A stretch of DNA of 64,000 nucleotides from CAYFXE01 sp964347035. Its GTDB lineage: Bacteria > Acidobacteriota > Aminicenantia > Aminicenantales > Aminicenantaceae. The translations under genes and the position numbers were made by a program. Below are positions 53,402 through 62,658 of this stretch, piece after piece (the stretch's first letter is position 1; every line of letters starts with the position of its first letter). Location of the stretch: assembly GCA_964347035.1 (NCBI GenBank), contig CAYFXE010000002.1, forward strand, positions 62,001-126,000, in the 5' to 3' direction. The notes below the pieces were generated by a model. The model ran no database searches, was not told the DNA's origin, and worked only from the letters and a program-made list of their open reading frames with translations.

Positions 53402-55795
53402 ATGTTGAAAAATTATTCGAAGGTGGCTTTGCGCAGCATCAGAAGGCATAAAGGTTATAGTCTTATCAATATTACGGGCCTGGCCATCGGGATGGCCTGC
53501 TGTGTCCTCATTCTTCTGTGGGTGCAAGATGAGCTGAGCTACGATAAATTTCATAAAAACGTAGGTAATCTTTACAGGATTGCCCGAGAAACAGAAAGTG
53601 GAGGTCGGACATTTTATCAAGCGACTGTCCCGCCCCTTCTTGCATCTGCCCTAAAGAACGAAATCCCCGAAGTTATGAGGAGTACGAGGTTTGATTATGG
53701 GGGAAAAAAACTTATCACGTATGGTGATAAGAGCTTTCAGAATGACATTGTTGGCATGGCCGATCCCGACTTCTTCGAAATGTTTTCCTTCCCGTTCCTT
53801 AAGGGAAATTCAAATACTGCATTTATCGACACTTTTTCTGTGGTTATCACGGAGGAGATGGGCCGAAAATACTTTGATGATGAAGATCCATTGGGAAAAG
53901 TCATAAGCATTGACCGAGACTCTTTCAAGATCACCGGAGTTTTAAAGAATATTCCACATAATTCACACCTCTGGTTTGATTGTTTAGTGCCATTCTCTTC
54001 AAGATCTGAGCGGCTAAAAAAGATAGTCGATAACTGGCGGGTGCATGTCTATTATACTTATGTCCAACTTCATGAGGGCTCCAGAATCGCTGAAGTCAAC
54101 CAAAAGATGTCGAGTTTAATGACAAGAGAAGTCTCAAGTTCAACTGACAAACAATTCAATCTGAGTCTCCAGCCATTGATCCGGATTCACCTCTATCATG
54201 ATGTCAAAGACTTTCTAAAAGGTCATGGCAATATCAAGTATGTTTATTTGTTCTCCGCACTAGCATTGCTCATTCTGCTTGTTGCCTGTGTCAACTTTAT
54301 AAATCTAACTACAGCACGATCCGGTGAACGGGCCAGGGAAGTCGGTATGCGAAAAGTGGTCGGCGCCAACAAGGTGAGCCTCATTTATCAGTTTCTGTGT
54401 GAATCGCTTGTATTAGCGCTCATTGCCCTTAGCTTTGCGCTTGTTCTTGTGGAACTCTCTCTCCCGTCATTCAACGCCTGGTCGAAAAAACAGCTGAGCC
54501 TGGGTTTTTCCATTAACACACAAATTATTTTAGGATTACTCGGGGTATTGCTGGTCTCCGGAATCGTTGCCGGCGGCTATCCTGCTCTCGTTCTTTCTTC
54601 TTTTAGGCCAGCAAAAGTGTTAAAGGGCCATCTAAAATCAGGGGGAACAGGCTCTGCTTTTAGAAAGATTTTAGTCATAGTCCAATTTTCGCTCTCGATA
54701 TGCCTCATAATAGGTGCATCGATCATTCATAATCAGCTAAGATATGTCAGGAAAACTGATCTGGGTTTTGATAAGGAACAATTATTATATATTTATATGG
54801 AAGGGGATTTAAAAAATAATTATGAAGTAATAAAAAATGAGCTCATACAAGCGCCCGCTATTTTAGGAGTTACTGCCGGTAGTCCGCCGACAGTGGATTT
54901 TGATGGAGTTACATCAGTGAATTGGGAGGGTAAAGAATCTGATGAGAAGTTAGAGTTTAGCGGGCTTGCAGTTGACTACGATTATATTGATGTCCTAGGA
55001 ATGGAAATTATGCAAGGACGAAACTTCTCAAAAGAATTTTTCTCTGATAAGGCGGGAAGTTTTATAATAAATGAGACTGCTGCAAGGCTGGTGGGAAAGG
55101 AATCACCAGTAGGAAAAGAATTCTCCTTTTCTTCTTTCGGAAACCAATTAGAGGCGATTGAGCGTCAAGGGAAAATCATCGGAGTGGTGAAAGATTTTCA
55201 CAGCGCTTCTTTACACAACAAGATTGAGCCTTTAGTCATGTATCTGGATCAAATGAAGCTCAATGCGATGTGCATCCGAGTAAGCACAAACGATATTGAA
55301 GGAGCCGTCGGCTTGTTGAAAGGAATCTGGAATAGATATGTACCTGAGCGTCCATTCGTATACCAATTTGTCGATGAAATTCTGGATAGATATTACAGGG
55401 CGGAACAACGACTGAGCACAATATTTAATTTTTTCACAATGCTGGCTGTATTTGTTTCTTGTCTGGGCCTGTTTAGTCTGGCATCTTTTATGGCCGAAAG
55501 ACGGACAAAGGAGATCGGTATCCGGAAGGTACTCGGGGCGACAGCTTCAAACATAATATTTCTGCTGTCCACAGAATTTTCCAAATGGGTTTTGGTGTCC
55601 AACATCATCGCTTGGCCGATCGCCTATTATGCTATGAATAGATGGCTTCAAGGTTTTGCCTATCGGACGAATATCGGACTCTGGACGTTTTTCTTGGCGG
55701 CTCTCGTCGCCTTCATGATAGCTTTGTTCACAGTGAGTTATCAGGCCATCAAAGCGGCTGTGACCAATCCTGTGGACGCCTTAAGGTATGAATGA
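53402..55795 (+). CDS. FtsX/MacB-family ABC permease (two-module, 797 aa)
   Basis: The start ATG at 53402 lies 46 bp after the preceding permease. Layout and motifs are those of the family (AREVGMRKVVGANKVSL; RRTKEIGIRKVLGATASNI). The N-terminal half resembles the permeases at 34531 and 45581 (GYSLINITGLAIGMACCVLILLWVQDELSYDKF). The last ~300 bp resemble the gene before it almost base for base (from about 55500). It ends VTNPVDALRYE. It belongs to the operon with the 98-aa gene, ATPase and TolC-like gene and may form the main pump with them. Confidence 0.92.
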   Translation: MLKNYSKVALRSIRRHKGYSLINITGLAIGMACCVLILLWVQDELSYDKFHKNVGNLYRIARETESGGRTFYQATVPPLLASALKNEIPEVMRSTRFDYGGKKLITYGDKSFQNDIVGMADPDFFEMFSFPFLKGNSNTAFIDTFSVVITEEMGRKYFDDEDPLGKVISIDRDSFKITGVLKNIPHNSHLWFDCLVPFSSRSERLKKIVDNWRVHVYYTYVQLHEGSRIAEVNQKMSSLMTREVSSSTDKQFNLSLQPLIRIHLYHDVKDFLKGHGNIKYVYLFSALALLILLVACVNFINLTTARSGERAREVGMRKVVGANKVSLIYQFLCESLVLALIALSFALVLVELSLPSFNAWSKKQLSLGFSINTQIILGLLGVLLVSGIVAGGYPALVLSSFRPAKVLKGHLKSGGTGSAFRKILVIVQFSLSICLIIGASIIHNQLRYVRKTDLGFDKEQLLYIYMEGDLKNNYEVIKNELIQAPAILGVTAGSPPTVDFDGVTSVNWEGKESDEKLEFSGLAVDYDYIDVLGMEIMQGRNFSKEFFSDKAGSFIINETAARLVGKESPVGKEFSFSSFGNQLEAIERQGKIIGVVKDFHSASLHNKIEPLVMYLDQMKLNAMCIRVSTNDIEGAVGLLKGIWNRYVPERPFVYQFVDEILDRYYRAEQRLSTIFNFFTMLAVFVSCLGLFSLASFMAERRTKEIGIRKVLGATASNIIFLLSTEFSKWVLVSNIIAWPIAYYAMNRWLQGFAYRTNIGLWTFFLAALVAFMIALFTVSYQAIKAAVTNPVDALRYE

Positions 55796-55837
55796 AAAAT
55801 TAATGATATATTATGAAGTCATAAAAGGAGGATAAAA

Positions 55838-56134
55838 ATGAGAGAAGTTGTCCTTCAGATACCGACCTTAGAGGCTCAACAGAACATCGACATTGATGTG
55901 AAAATCAACGGGAAAAGGAGGACCCTCCATTACAGGGTAGAGATCATAGACTGGGAGGATTATGATGGTGAGACAGCGGACAAAGTCGAAGTGATTAAAC
56001 GAGTCCTCAAAGATTACGATAAGAATTGGCAATTGATCCAGATCGGTATTCCGACGGATAAGAATATACCGATCATGTTCCGGAAAAGGCAGGTAGGTGG
56101 GGTAAGAGGACGTGAATGTTTGGAAATTATGTAA
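55838..56134 (+). CDS. Small protein of unknown function (98 aa) in the efflux operon
   Basis: I do not recognise this protein. It starts MREVVLQIPTLEAQQNIDID, has a predicted beta section (VKINGKRRTLHYRVEIIDWEDYD), a charged helix (KVEVIKRVLKDYDKNWQ) and a final beta part (LIQIGIPTDKNIPIMFRKR). No signal peptide or membrane helix is present. The ATG at 55838 has AAAGGAGG upstream, a strong ribosome site. It sits 42 bp after a permease and 63 bp before the ATPase. It is probably a cytosolic accessory of the transporter, by position only. Confidence 0.75.
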   Translation: MREVVLQIPTLEAQQNIDIDVKINGKRRTLHYRVEIIDWEDYDGETADKVEVIKRVLKDYDKNWQLIQIGIPTDKNIPIMFRKRQVGGVRGRECLEIM

Positions 56135-56197
56135 TAATAGAGTTACGAAACCTCTATAAGATTACTGAGCACTTGAGTTAAGGATTGGAGAGATAGC

Positions 56198-56863
56198 ATG
56201 ATAAAAATGAAGGACATCACCAAATATTATTCCACTGGCTATGTTAAAACTTTTGCTCTGAGAGATATTGACCTCGAGGTGGAAAGAGGAGAATTCCTGA
56301 CTGTTATGGGTCCCTCTGGAGCAGGGAAGTCGACTCTCCTTTATATTCTCGGAATGCTGGACACGCCCTCGAGCGGTGAGTATTTCTTCTTCGATAGACC
56401 TGTCCATAAACTCAGCGAAAGGCAGCTCTCAGAGCTTCATAAACACCACATCGGTTTTGTCTTCCAGAGCTATCACCTCATCGATGATCTCACAGTCTAC
56501 GAAAACCTTGAGACGCCTCTTCTGTATAAAAAAGTCAAAGGTTCAGAGCGGAAGAGTCGGGTTTGTGACATGCTCGATCGTTTCAGAGTCGTAGCCAAGA
56601 AGGACCTGTTTCCCAATCAGCTCTCGGGTGGCCAGCAGCAGAAAGTCGCTGTGGCCAGGGCTATCATCACTAATCCCACCCTCATCTTGGCTGATGAGCC
56701 CACCGGAAACCTTAACTCTCAAGAAGGAAAAGAGGTGATGGATCTGCTTAAAAAGCTGAACGATGAGGGGACAACCATAATCCAGGTCACTCATTCCGAG
56801 GAAAAAGCAGCCTACGGGAACAGAATCCTCAATCTCCTGGATGGATGGGTTGTTGATAAATGA
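56198..56863 (+). CDS. ABC transporter ATPase, MacB/LolD-type
   Basis: The 221-aa ATPase has Walker A GPSGAGKST, the Q-loop VFQSYHLIDDLTVYENLETPL, the signature LSGGQQQKVAVARAIIT, Walker B LILADEPTGNLNSQ and the H-loop QVTHSEEKAAYGN. It is a paralogue of the ATPase at 21553. It is the only ATPase in its operon, placed after two permeases and before the TolC-like gene. It energises one or more of the permeases; there are eleven permease loci for two ATPases in the window, so sharing is likely. Confidence 0.95.
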   Translation: MIKMKDITKYYSTGYVKTFALRDIDLEVERGEFLTVMGPSGAGKSTLLYILGMLDTPSSGEYFFFDRPVHKLSERQLSELHKHHIGFVFQSYHLIDDLTVYENLETPLLYKKVKGSERKSRVCDMLDRFRVVAKKDLFPNQLSGGQQQKVAVARAIITNPTLILADEPTGNLNSQEGKEVMDLLKKLNDEGTTIIQVTHSEEKAAYGNRILNLLDGWVVDK

Positions 56864-56914
56864 TTTATCCAGAGATTCTTCCGTGACGGCTGATTGCCCC
56901 TCAGGAGGTTCCAA

Positions 56915-58480
56915 ATGCGAAAAAGTAAAAACATCTTTATCTGGGTTTCAGCCTTATTCCTTGTGATTGGAGTTCATGCCCAGGGGAGAGAGAAAGCCTT
57001 ATCTCTTGAAGAATGTATTCTCAAAGCGATGAAAAACAACCTTGGTGTTGCCGTCGAAGTATTGAATCCAGAACTGGCTGATTATTCAGTCTTAAAGGCC
57101 AAAGAAAAATTTATCCCCAGCCTTTCCTTCGCTTATAATACTGAGCGTACAAACTCGCCCTCTTTCTCCTGGATCGATGCAGCAGAGAACATCGCCACTC
57201 AGTATAACGAGTACTATGCTCAATTCGATCAAAGCATTCCCACTGGAGGAGAATTATCTGCCTCTATTTATGCCTATAAGAACGACACCAACCGGAAATT
57301 CCAGACTATCAATCCCCGCTATGGGGGGGTCCTTAGGTTCAATTTTACCCAGCCTCTGTTGAAAAATTTTGGCTTCAAGATAAGCCGCAAGGAAATCATC
57401 GTTGCCAAAAACAACAGGGATATATCAGAAAGCCAGCTGAAAAAGGTCCTCCTGGACACCATCTTCAATGTGGAGGAGGCCTACTGGAATTTAGTCTTCA
57501 GCATCGAAAATCTAAAAGTGAAAAGGCAGTCCTTGGAGCTGGCCCGAGATCTTCTTGCCAAAAATAAGCGTGAGGCCGAAGTCGGAACAGTCGCTCCGAT
57601 TGAAATCCTGAGTGCTGAGGCTGAAGTGGCCACCCGGGAAGCCGATATCCTCCAGGCAGAAGCGGCTGTTAAGAATTCTGAGGATCTGCTTGAGACCATC
57701 ATCAATCTCGGCGCAGAGGAAAACAATATGGAGGTTGAGATTGTTCCTCTGGATAAACCGGGATACGAGATGAGGGATATCAGCCTCGAGGAGGCCCTGG
57801 CCATGGCTCTGGATAACAGGCCAGAGCTCGCGACCAGCAAAATTGATCTTAAGAATAAAGAGATCGATTTAAGTTATGCCAAGAATCAGCTTCTTCCAGA
57901 AGTGAACCTGTTTGCTTCCTACTGGAGTCCTGGAGTATCAGGAACGCAGATTCTCTATCTTAACGACAATCCCCTCACAGATGTTGTGATCGGCAACATC
58001 CCAGGCAATGCCAGCGATGCCTTGAATGATGTTTTTAATTTGAAGTACAGAAATTGGTCCGTCGGAGTGTCTTTCAGTATTCCTCTGACAACAATCTTAT
58101 CTCGGGCTGATTATGCCCAGGCTAAGACGAGTTTAGATCAGGCCATGCTGAAGCTCAAGGACCAGGAACAGCGGATTTTTCTGGAAATCCGGAATGCCGT
58201 GAGAACGTTTCAAACGGATTATAAACGGGTTCAGGCCTACAAGGTCGCCCGGGAGCTGGCCGAGAAAAAATTGGAAGCAGAAGATAAAAAATTAAGGGTT
58301 GGTTTAACCACCAACTACGTCGTCCTCCAGTATCAGAGGGATTTAGCCGATGCCCGGAGTGCTGAACTCAAGGCTGTCATCGATTATAATCTCTCGTTGG
58401 CCCGCCTGGAGAAAGCTCTGGGAACGACCTTGAAAAGCAAAAATATCAAATTTTCGGAATTGAGAGCAGAGGTCAGGTGA
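56915..58480 (+). CDS. TolC-family outer-membrane efflux protein
   Basis: The ATG at 56915 is chosen because CAGGAGG lies six bases before it and the signal peptide then reads MRKSKNIFIWVSALFLVIGVHAQ; an upstream TTG at 56894 is less likely. The 521-aa product has two repeats of long helices with the OEP pattern (LSLEECILKAMKNNLGVAVEVLNPEL near the start; ISLEEALAMALDNRPELATSKIDLKNKEIDLSYAKNQLLPEVNLF in the second half). It would form the trimeric outer-membrane channel of the pump. It is the last gene of the sigma-54 operon starting at 50953. The adaptor protein it needs is not in this operon but at 20206, under the same enhancer type. Confidence 0.93.
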   Translation: MRKSKNIFIWVSALFLVIGVHAQGREKALSLEECILKAMKNNLGVAVEVLNPELADYSVLKAKEKFIPSLSFAYNTERTNSPSFSWIDAAENIATQYNEYYAQFDQSIPTGGELSASIYAYKNDTNRKFQTINPRYGGVLRFNFTQPLLKNFGFKISRKEIIVAKNNRDISESQLKKVLLDTIFNVEEAYWNLVFSIENLKVKRQSLELARDLLAKNKREAEVGTVAPIEILSAEAEVATREADILQAEAAVKNSEDLLETIINLGAEENNMEVEIVPLDKPGYEMRDISLEEALAMALDNRPELATSKIDLKNKEIDLSYAKNQLLPEVNLFASYWSPGVSGTQILYLNDNPLTDVVIGNIPGNASDALNDVFNLKYRNWSVGVSFSIPLTTILSRADYAQAKTSLDQAMLKLKDQEQRIFLEIRNAVRTFQTDYKRVQAYKVARELAEKKLEAEDKKLRVGLTTNYVVLQYQRDLADARSAELKAVIDYNLSLARLEKALGTTLKSKNIKFSELRAEVR

Positions 58481-58720
58481 ATAGACCTGTTAGATGATTT
58501 ACTTTCAATCATTAAAGTAGAAACTTTGAAACTAAAGGAGTTTAACGGACGTATTTAATAATGGAAGGCTGCCCCTCCATAATGTATTAGATATTTCAGT
58601 TGAATTTGTATGTTTTTTTGTCTATTGGAAGCAGCTTTTAAATTAGAGCTGTGTATTTAACGCACAACTTTATTCATATTCAGCACGAAGGAAACTAAAA
58701 ATAAAAAAGAAAGGAGAATC

Positions 58721-60109
58721 ATGAAAAGACAGAATTATGATGTTTTGATGAGGAAGAAATTATGGTGGGCTCACATGGGCGTAATTTTTAAGTTCGTTTT
58801 GATTGTCGTCCTGATCATCGGCTTGAATTTCGATGTACAAGCTCAGGAAAAGGACGTCAAGATCGACAAGGCTGAAAAGGAGCAGGTGGTGAAGAGAATC
58901 GGAAAAATATTGAATTCCACCTACATCTACCCCGATACTGCCCAGAAAATGAGCGATCATATCACCGGAAAGTTGGAAAAGGGCCAGTATGAATCTATCA
59001 CATCGCCCGCCCAGTTTGCCAACCAGTTGGCCAGAGACCTCAGAATAATAAGCAAGGATCTGCATATTCGAGTTGCCTATGATCCCGAGGAAGTCGACCG
59101 TCTCAGACGAAGAAAAAAGAACAGTGATGATCCAGAGCTGATCAAACGGATGCTCAAGGAGCAGAGGAGAGTGAATTTTGGGTTTAGAGAAATCAAAATC
59201 CTCAGCGGGAACATAGGCTATCTTGATCTGAGACAATTTGCCGGTACCAAGTATGCGGGTGAAACGGCTGTAGCCGCCATGAACTTTCTGGCCAACTGCG
59301 ATGCCTTGATCGTGGACCTTCGGAATAACGGCGGCGGAAGTCCTGAGATGATTCAACTCCTGACAAGTTATTTTTATGATCAGGATTCTATCCATTTGAA
59401 TACGTTTTACTGGCGTCCGAGCGATAAGACCGTACAATTCTGGACATTGCCTCATGTTCCCGGGAAGAAAATTCCGGAAGTGGATATTTATGTACTCACC
59501 AGCCGCCGCACGTTTTCTGCCGCCGAAGAATTCAGCTATAACTTGAAAAATCTCAAGCGTGCCACCCTCGTCGGGGAAACCACTGGCGGCGGAGCTCACC
59601 CTGGGGGGCCGGCGGTCATAAATGATAACTTTTATATCAACGTGCCACGAGGAAAAGCCATAAATCCCATCTCGAAAACTAACTGGGAAGGGGTGGGAGT
59701 CAAACCTGATATAGAAGTTCCCCAGGAAAATGCTTTGAAAACTGCGCACATGAAGGCACTGGAAAAGCTGTCGGCCGAGACCCAGGATGAGCAGGATAAA
59801 ATGATATACGATTGGTATATTCAATCCCTCAAGGCCGAACTCAGTCCTGTAAAAGTCGATTCTAGTATTCTCCGGACATATGTAGGAGAGTACGGACCTA
59901 GAACCATAACTTTCGAAAACGATGAACTCTTCTATCAAAGGGAAGGCCGGCCCAAATACAAAATGATTCCCCTTGCAGAAGATCTCTTCATGTTCAAAGA
60001 AATCGACTACTTCCGCCTTAAAATCATCAAGGAGAACGGCGAGATCAAAGGCGTTATGGGCATATACGATAACGGCCGGACAGACACCAGCTTAAAAGAT
60101 ACTAAATAA
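58721..60109 (+). CDS. Exported S41-family (C-terminal processing/IRBP-like) serine peptidase
   Basis: The 462-aa product has an N-terminal membrane or signal helix (FKFVLIVVLIIGLNFDVQA, about 24-42). A helical N-terminal domain follows (EKEQVVKRIGKILNSTYIYPDTAQKM), then the S41 core. The core shows NIGYLDLRQFAG, DALIVDLRNNGGGSPEM, the catalytic serine region TSRRTFSAAEEFSYNL and LVGETTGGGAHPGGPAVI. No PDZ domain is visible, as in IRBP-like members. The C-terminal ~100 residues form an extra beta domain. It acts in the periplasm or outside. The ATG follows AAAGGAGAA. It is 240 bp after the TolC-like gene with no visible terminator between; separate transcription is likely. Confidence 0.9.
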   Translation: MKRQNYDVLMRKKLWWAHMGVIFKFVLIVVLIIGLNFDVQAQEKDVKIDKAEKEQVVKRIGKILNSTYIYPDTAQKMSDHITGKLEKGQYESITSPAQFANQLARDLRIISKDLHIRVAYDPEEVDRLRRRKKNSDDPELIKRMLKEQRRVNFGFREIKILSGNIGYLDLRQFAGTKYAGETAVAAMNFLANCDALIVDLRNNGGGSPEMIQLLTSYFYDQDSIHLNTFYWRPSDKTVQFWTLPHVPGKKIPEVDIYVLTSRRTFSAAEEFSYNLKNLKRATLVGETTGGGAHPGGPAVINDNFYINVPRGKAINPISKTNWEGVGVKPDIEVPQENALKTAHMKALEKLSAETQDEQDKMIYDWYIQSLKAELSPVKVDSSILRTYVGEYGPRTITFENDELFYQREGRPKYKMIPLAEDLFMFKEIDYFRLKIIKENGEIKGVMGIYDNGRTDTSLKDTK

Positions 60110-60307
60110 TGTAAAAAAGAAGTTCTTTCTATTATTATTAAAGAACAAAAAAGATAATTTTCAGAAATTTTACCCTTCTCGTTCAGACCTTTATAGACGA
60201 GGAAGATAAGTACAAGATAGAGGCAGAGCGCTGCGATTGAAAGGACGATAAAGAAATATAAAAGTCGTCCAAAATTATTCCTTAAACCTAATTTGAGAAG
60301 GACAATT

Positions 60308-61186
60308 ATGATTGATACAGGTCTGAAGAACAGAGTCGTTCTTATAACTGGAGCCAATCACGGCATCGGAGCGGCCACGGCTAAGGCTTTTGCCCGAGAA
60401 GGAGCTTCAGTTTTTTTAAACTATCTTCGCTTATCGCCCTTAGAATACGGCGGAATCACAACAGAGGAGGCCGATAAATCCTCATAGCCAGGAAGGGCGT
60501 ACTATTACAAAGTACTGACGAAATTGGCAGATGATGTCCTGGATGCGATCCGCGCGCTTGGTGGAGAATGTCATGCCTGGGAAGCAGATTTGGCTGTCCC
60601 AGATAACATCCCCCTTTTATTCAATAAAGCAGAGGAAGAGTTTGGACCAGTCGAAATCTTAATAAATAACGCCGCTCACGATAAGTGTGATACGTTCATT
60701 CCAAAAAAAGAACTGGAAAAAAGCCCCTTATTCCTTGACGAATATCCGATGAATCCTATATCGGTAGCCTCTCTGGATGAACATTTCTCAGTGAACACCC
60801 GGGCTGTGGCCTTGATGATGGCAGAATTTTCCCGACGCTATATTGAGAAAAAAGCAAAATAGGGACGCAGCGTCAATATCAGCACTGATGGAGCCTTTTC
60901 CCACCTCTCCAATGTATCCTACGGAACCAGCAAATTTGCTGTGGAAAGCTACAGTCGAGCCGCTGCCGTGGAATTGGGGCCTTATGGAATAACGGTCAAT
61001 GTCATCTCACCCGGTGCTGTTCAGACAGGGTGGATGAGAACCGATNNNNNNNNNNCTGAAGGCTATCCGGTGAGAAGAATAGGGAAGCCCGAAGACATAG
61101 CAAATGCAGCTCTCTTCTTTGCCTCCGAGCAAGCTGAATGGATAACCGGACAGGTTCTGCATGTTGGCGCAGGAAATCGGATGTAA
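60308..61186 (+). pseudogene. SDR-family oxidoreductase gene broken by two in-frame amber codons
   Basis: One frame encodes a complete SDR. It has the cofactor motif VVLITGANHGIGAATAKAFAREGASV, ILINNAAH, the YGTSKFAVESYSRAAAVEL active-site region (Y and K of YxxxK) and the C-terminal VRRIGKPEDIANAALFFASEQAEWITGQVLHVGAG. TAG codons interrupt it at 60485-60487 (before PGRAYYYK) and 60860-60862 (before GRSVNIST, where tryptophan is common in the family). Ten N at 61046-61055 interrupt it again without shifting the frame. TAG is the normal stop of several genes here, so read-through is unlikely. It may be a recent pseudogene or contain sequencing errors. Confidence 0.8.
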
Positions 61187-61305
61187 TTGAGGGGCTGGGT
61201 GGCTTTTTTGGCTTTTTAGCTTTACTTTTCTTCTTGAAATCAATATTTTTGAAATGAGCTAGAAAAAATTTATAAATTACCTTTTTTTAATCTGAGAAGT
61301 TGAGT

Positions 61306-62556
61306 ATGGGAGTCACGGTCGAAAATCCTTCTCGAATAAGAGAGGTGGATATCATAGTCGGTATTCCATCATATAATGAGGCCGACAGCATTGCTTATCC
61401 GACAAAGATAGCCAGTCAAGGCTTGGTCGAGTATTTTCCCGATAAAAAATCTGTCATCATCAACGTCGATAACTGCTCCCCTGATGGCACGCAAAATGTT
61501 TTCTTAAATACACCTACTGAGGTTCCAAAGATCTATATTTCGACGCCAAAAGGAGTCAAGGGAAAGGGCAATAATCTAAGGAATTTATTCGAGGCTGTGG
61601 TTGAACTTAAGGCCCAGGCAGCGGTGGTCGTCGATGCGGATTTGAAGAGCATAACGCCTCAGTGGATTCAATACCTAGGCGAGCCTCTGTTTGCAAGCTT
61701 TAATTATGTCTCGCCAATTTATGTCCGCCATAAATACGATGGTTCTATCACGAACCATATCGCCTATCCACTGCTTCGGACCCTTTATGGGCTTCGGGTA
61801 CGCCAGCCTATTGGAGGAGATTTTGGGTTTTCGAGAAGACTGGCCCAGGCTTTCCTTCTTGAGAAAACCTGGAACGAGAGCATCGCGAATTTTGGGATTG
61901 ATATCTGGATGACAACGATTGCTATAGCCCGGAGGTTTAAGGTCTGTCAGACTTTCTTGGGTTCCCCTAAATCTCATAGGACCAAGGATCCGGCCAAGCA
62001 TCTTGGCCCTATGTTTACCCAAGTTATCATGGCCATTTTTGATTTGATGATCGATTTTGAGTATTACTGGAAAGACACAACCGAGAGTTGGCCGAGCAGC
62101 ATCTTTGGGTTTGGCCTCGGGATGAGGGAGGACCCACCCTCAGTCAGTGTGGATACAGATGCTTTGTATATGAGTTATGTCTCCGGGTTTGACCGCTATG
62201 AAGAGGTTTGGAGAGAGATCATTCCCAAACCAGAATTAGATGCCGTCCGCGATACTAAAAAAATTGCCAAAAAGCATTTTTATTATCCCAGCGACCTCTG
62301 GGCCAGAGTTCTTTTCAACTTTGCCATTGCCTACCGAAACGCCGATATCCCGAATGAACTCATCATTGAATCGATGGTCCCCTTTTATCATTCCCGGATT
62401 CTGTCCTTTGTTAATAAAACAGCCCAAATGGACACAAAAGAATGCGAGGAATATTTCGAGAGTATTGTCAGGGTGTTCGAAGCGGAAAAGTCTTATTTAG
62501 AGAAGAGGTGGGATGAGGAAAAAAAGAACCTGGGACATAAATTATTCAAATTTTAG
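61306..62556 (+). CDS. GT-A glycosyltransferase (GT2/GT81-like, glucosyl- or mannosyl-phosphoglycerate synthase type)
   Basis: The 416-aa product opens with a Rossmann-like GT-A start (VDIIVGIPSYNEADSIAYPTKIASQGL). It has the loop INVDNCSPDGTQN, the metal-binding motif VVVDADLKSITPQWI and GGDFGFSRRLAQAFL. SHRTKDPAKHLGPMFTQVI resembles GpgS/mannosylglycerate synthase-like enzymes that make compatible solutes or glycolipid heads from NDP-sugars. No membrane helix is present. The ATG at 61306 is preferred over the TTG at 61300; neither has a strong ribosome site. It follows the broken SDR gene. The acceptor substrate cannot be told. Confidence 0.8.
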   Translation: MGVTVENPSRIREVDIIVGIPSYNEADSIAYPTKIASQGLVEYFPDKKSVIINVDNCSPDGTQNVFLNTPTEVPKIYISTPKGVKGKGNNLRNLFEAVVELKAQAAVVVDADLKSITPQWIQYLGEPLFASFNYVSPIYVRHKYDGSITNHIAYPLLRTLYGLRVRQPIGGDFGFSRRLAQAFLLEKTWNESIANFGIDIWMTTIAIARRFKVCQTFLGSPKSHRTKDPAKHLGPMFTQVIMAIFDLMIDFEYYWKDTTESWPSSIFGFGLGMREDPPSVSVDTDALYMSYVSGFDRYEEVWREIIPKPELDAVRDTKKIAKKHFYYPSDLWARVLFNFAIAYRNADIPNELIIESMVPFYHSRILSFVNKTAQMDTKECEEYFESIVRVFEAEKSYLEKRWDEEKKNLGHKLFKF

Positions 62557-62658
62557 ACCAATGCTTGATCCGTTTCTTCGGAATCGATAATTCATAAAAA
62601 TTTCTTTAGCAATGGGAATCCATGAATCAAGAATCGGATTCTTGTAGTAGGAGAGGTT

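Noticed and set aside
60122..60146. GTTCTTT/AAAGAAC inverted repeat after the S41 peptidase as terminator
   Set aside because: The stem is only seven AT-rich pairs with an 11-base loop and no clear U-tract, so it is too weak to call.
60007..60357. Minus-strand frame of 116 codons with a hydrophobic segment
   Set aside because: It overlaps the ends of two recognisable plus-strand genes, has no ribosome site and shows no family resemblance.
60485..60862. Recoding of TAG as a sense codon (ambers in the SDR and in the permease at 41299)
   Set aside because: Several intact genes here end in TAG (for example at 2051, 22242, 24677 and 27408), and the permease also carries frameshifts, so decay is the simpler reading.
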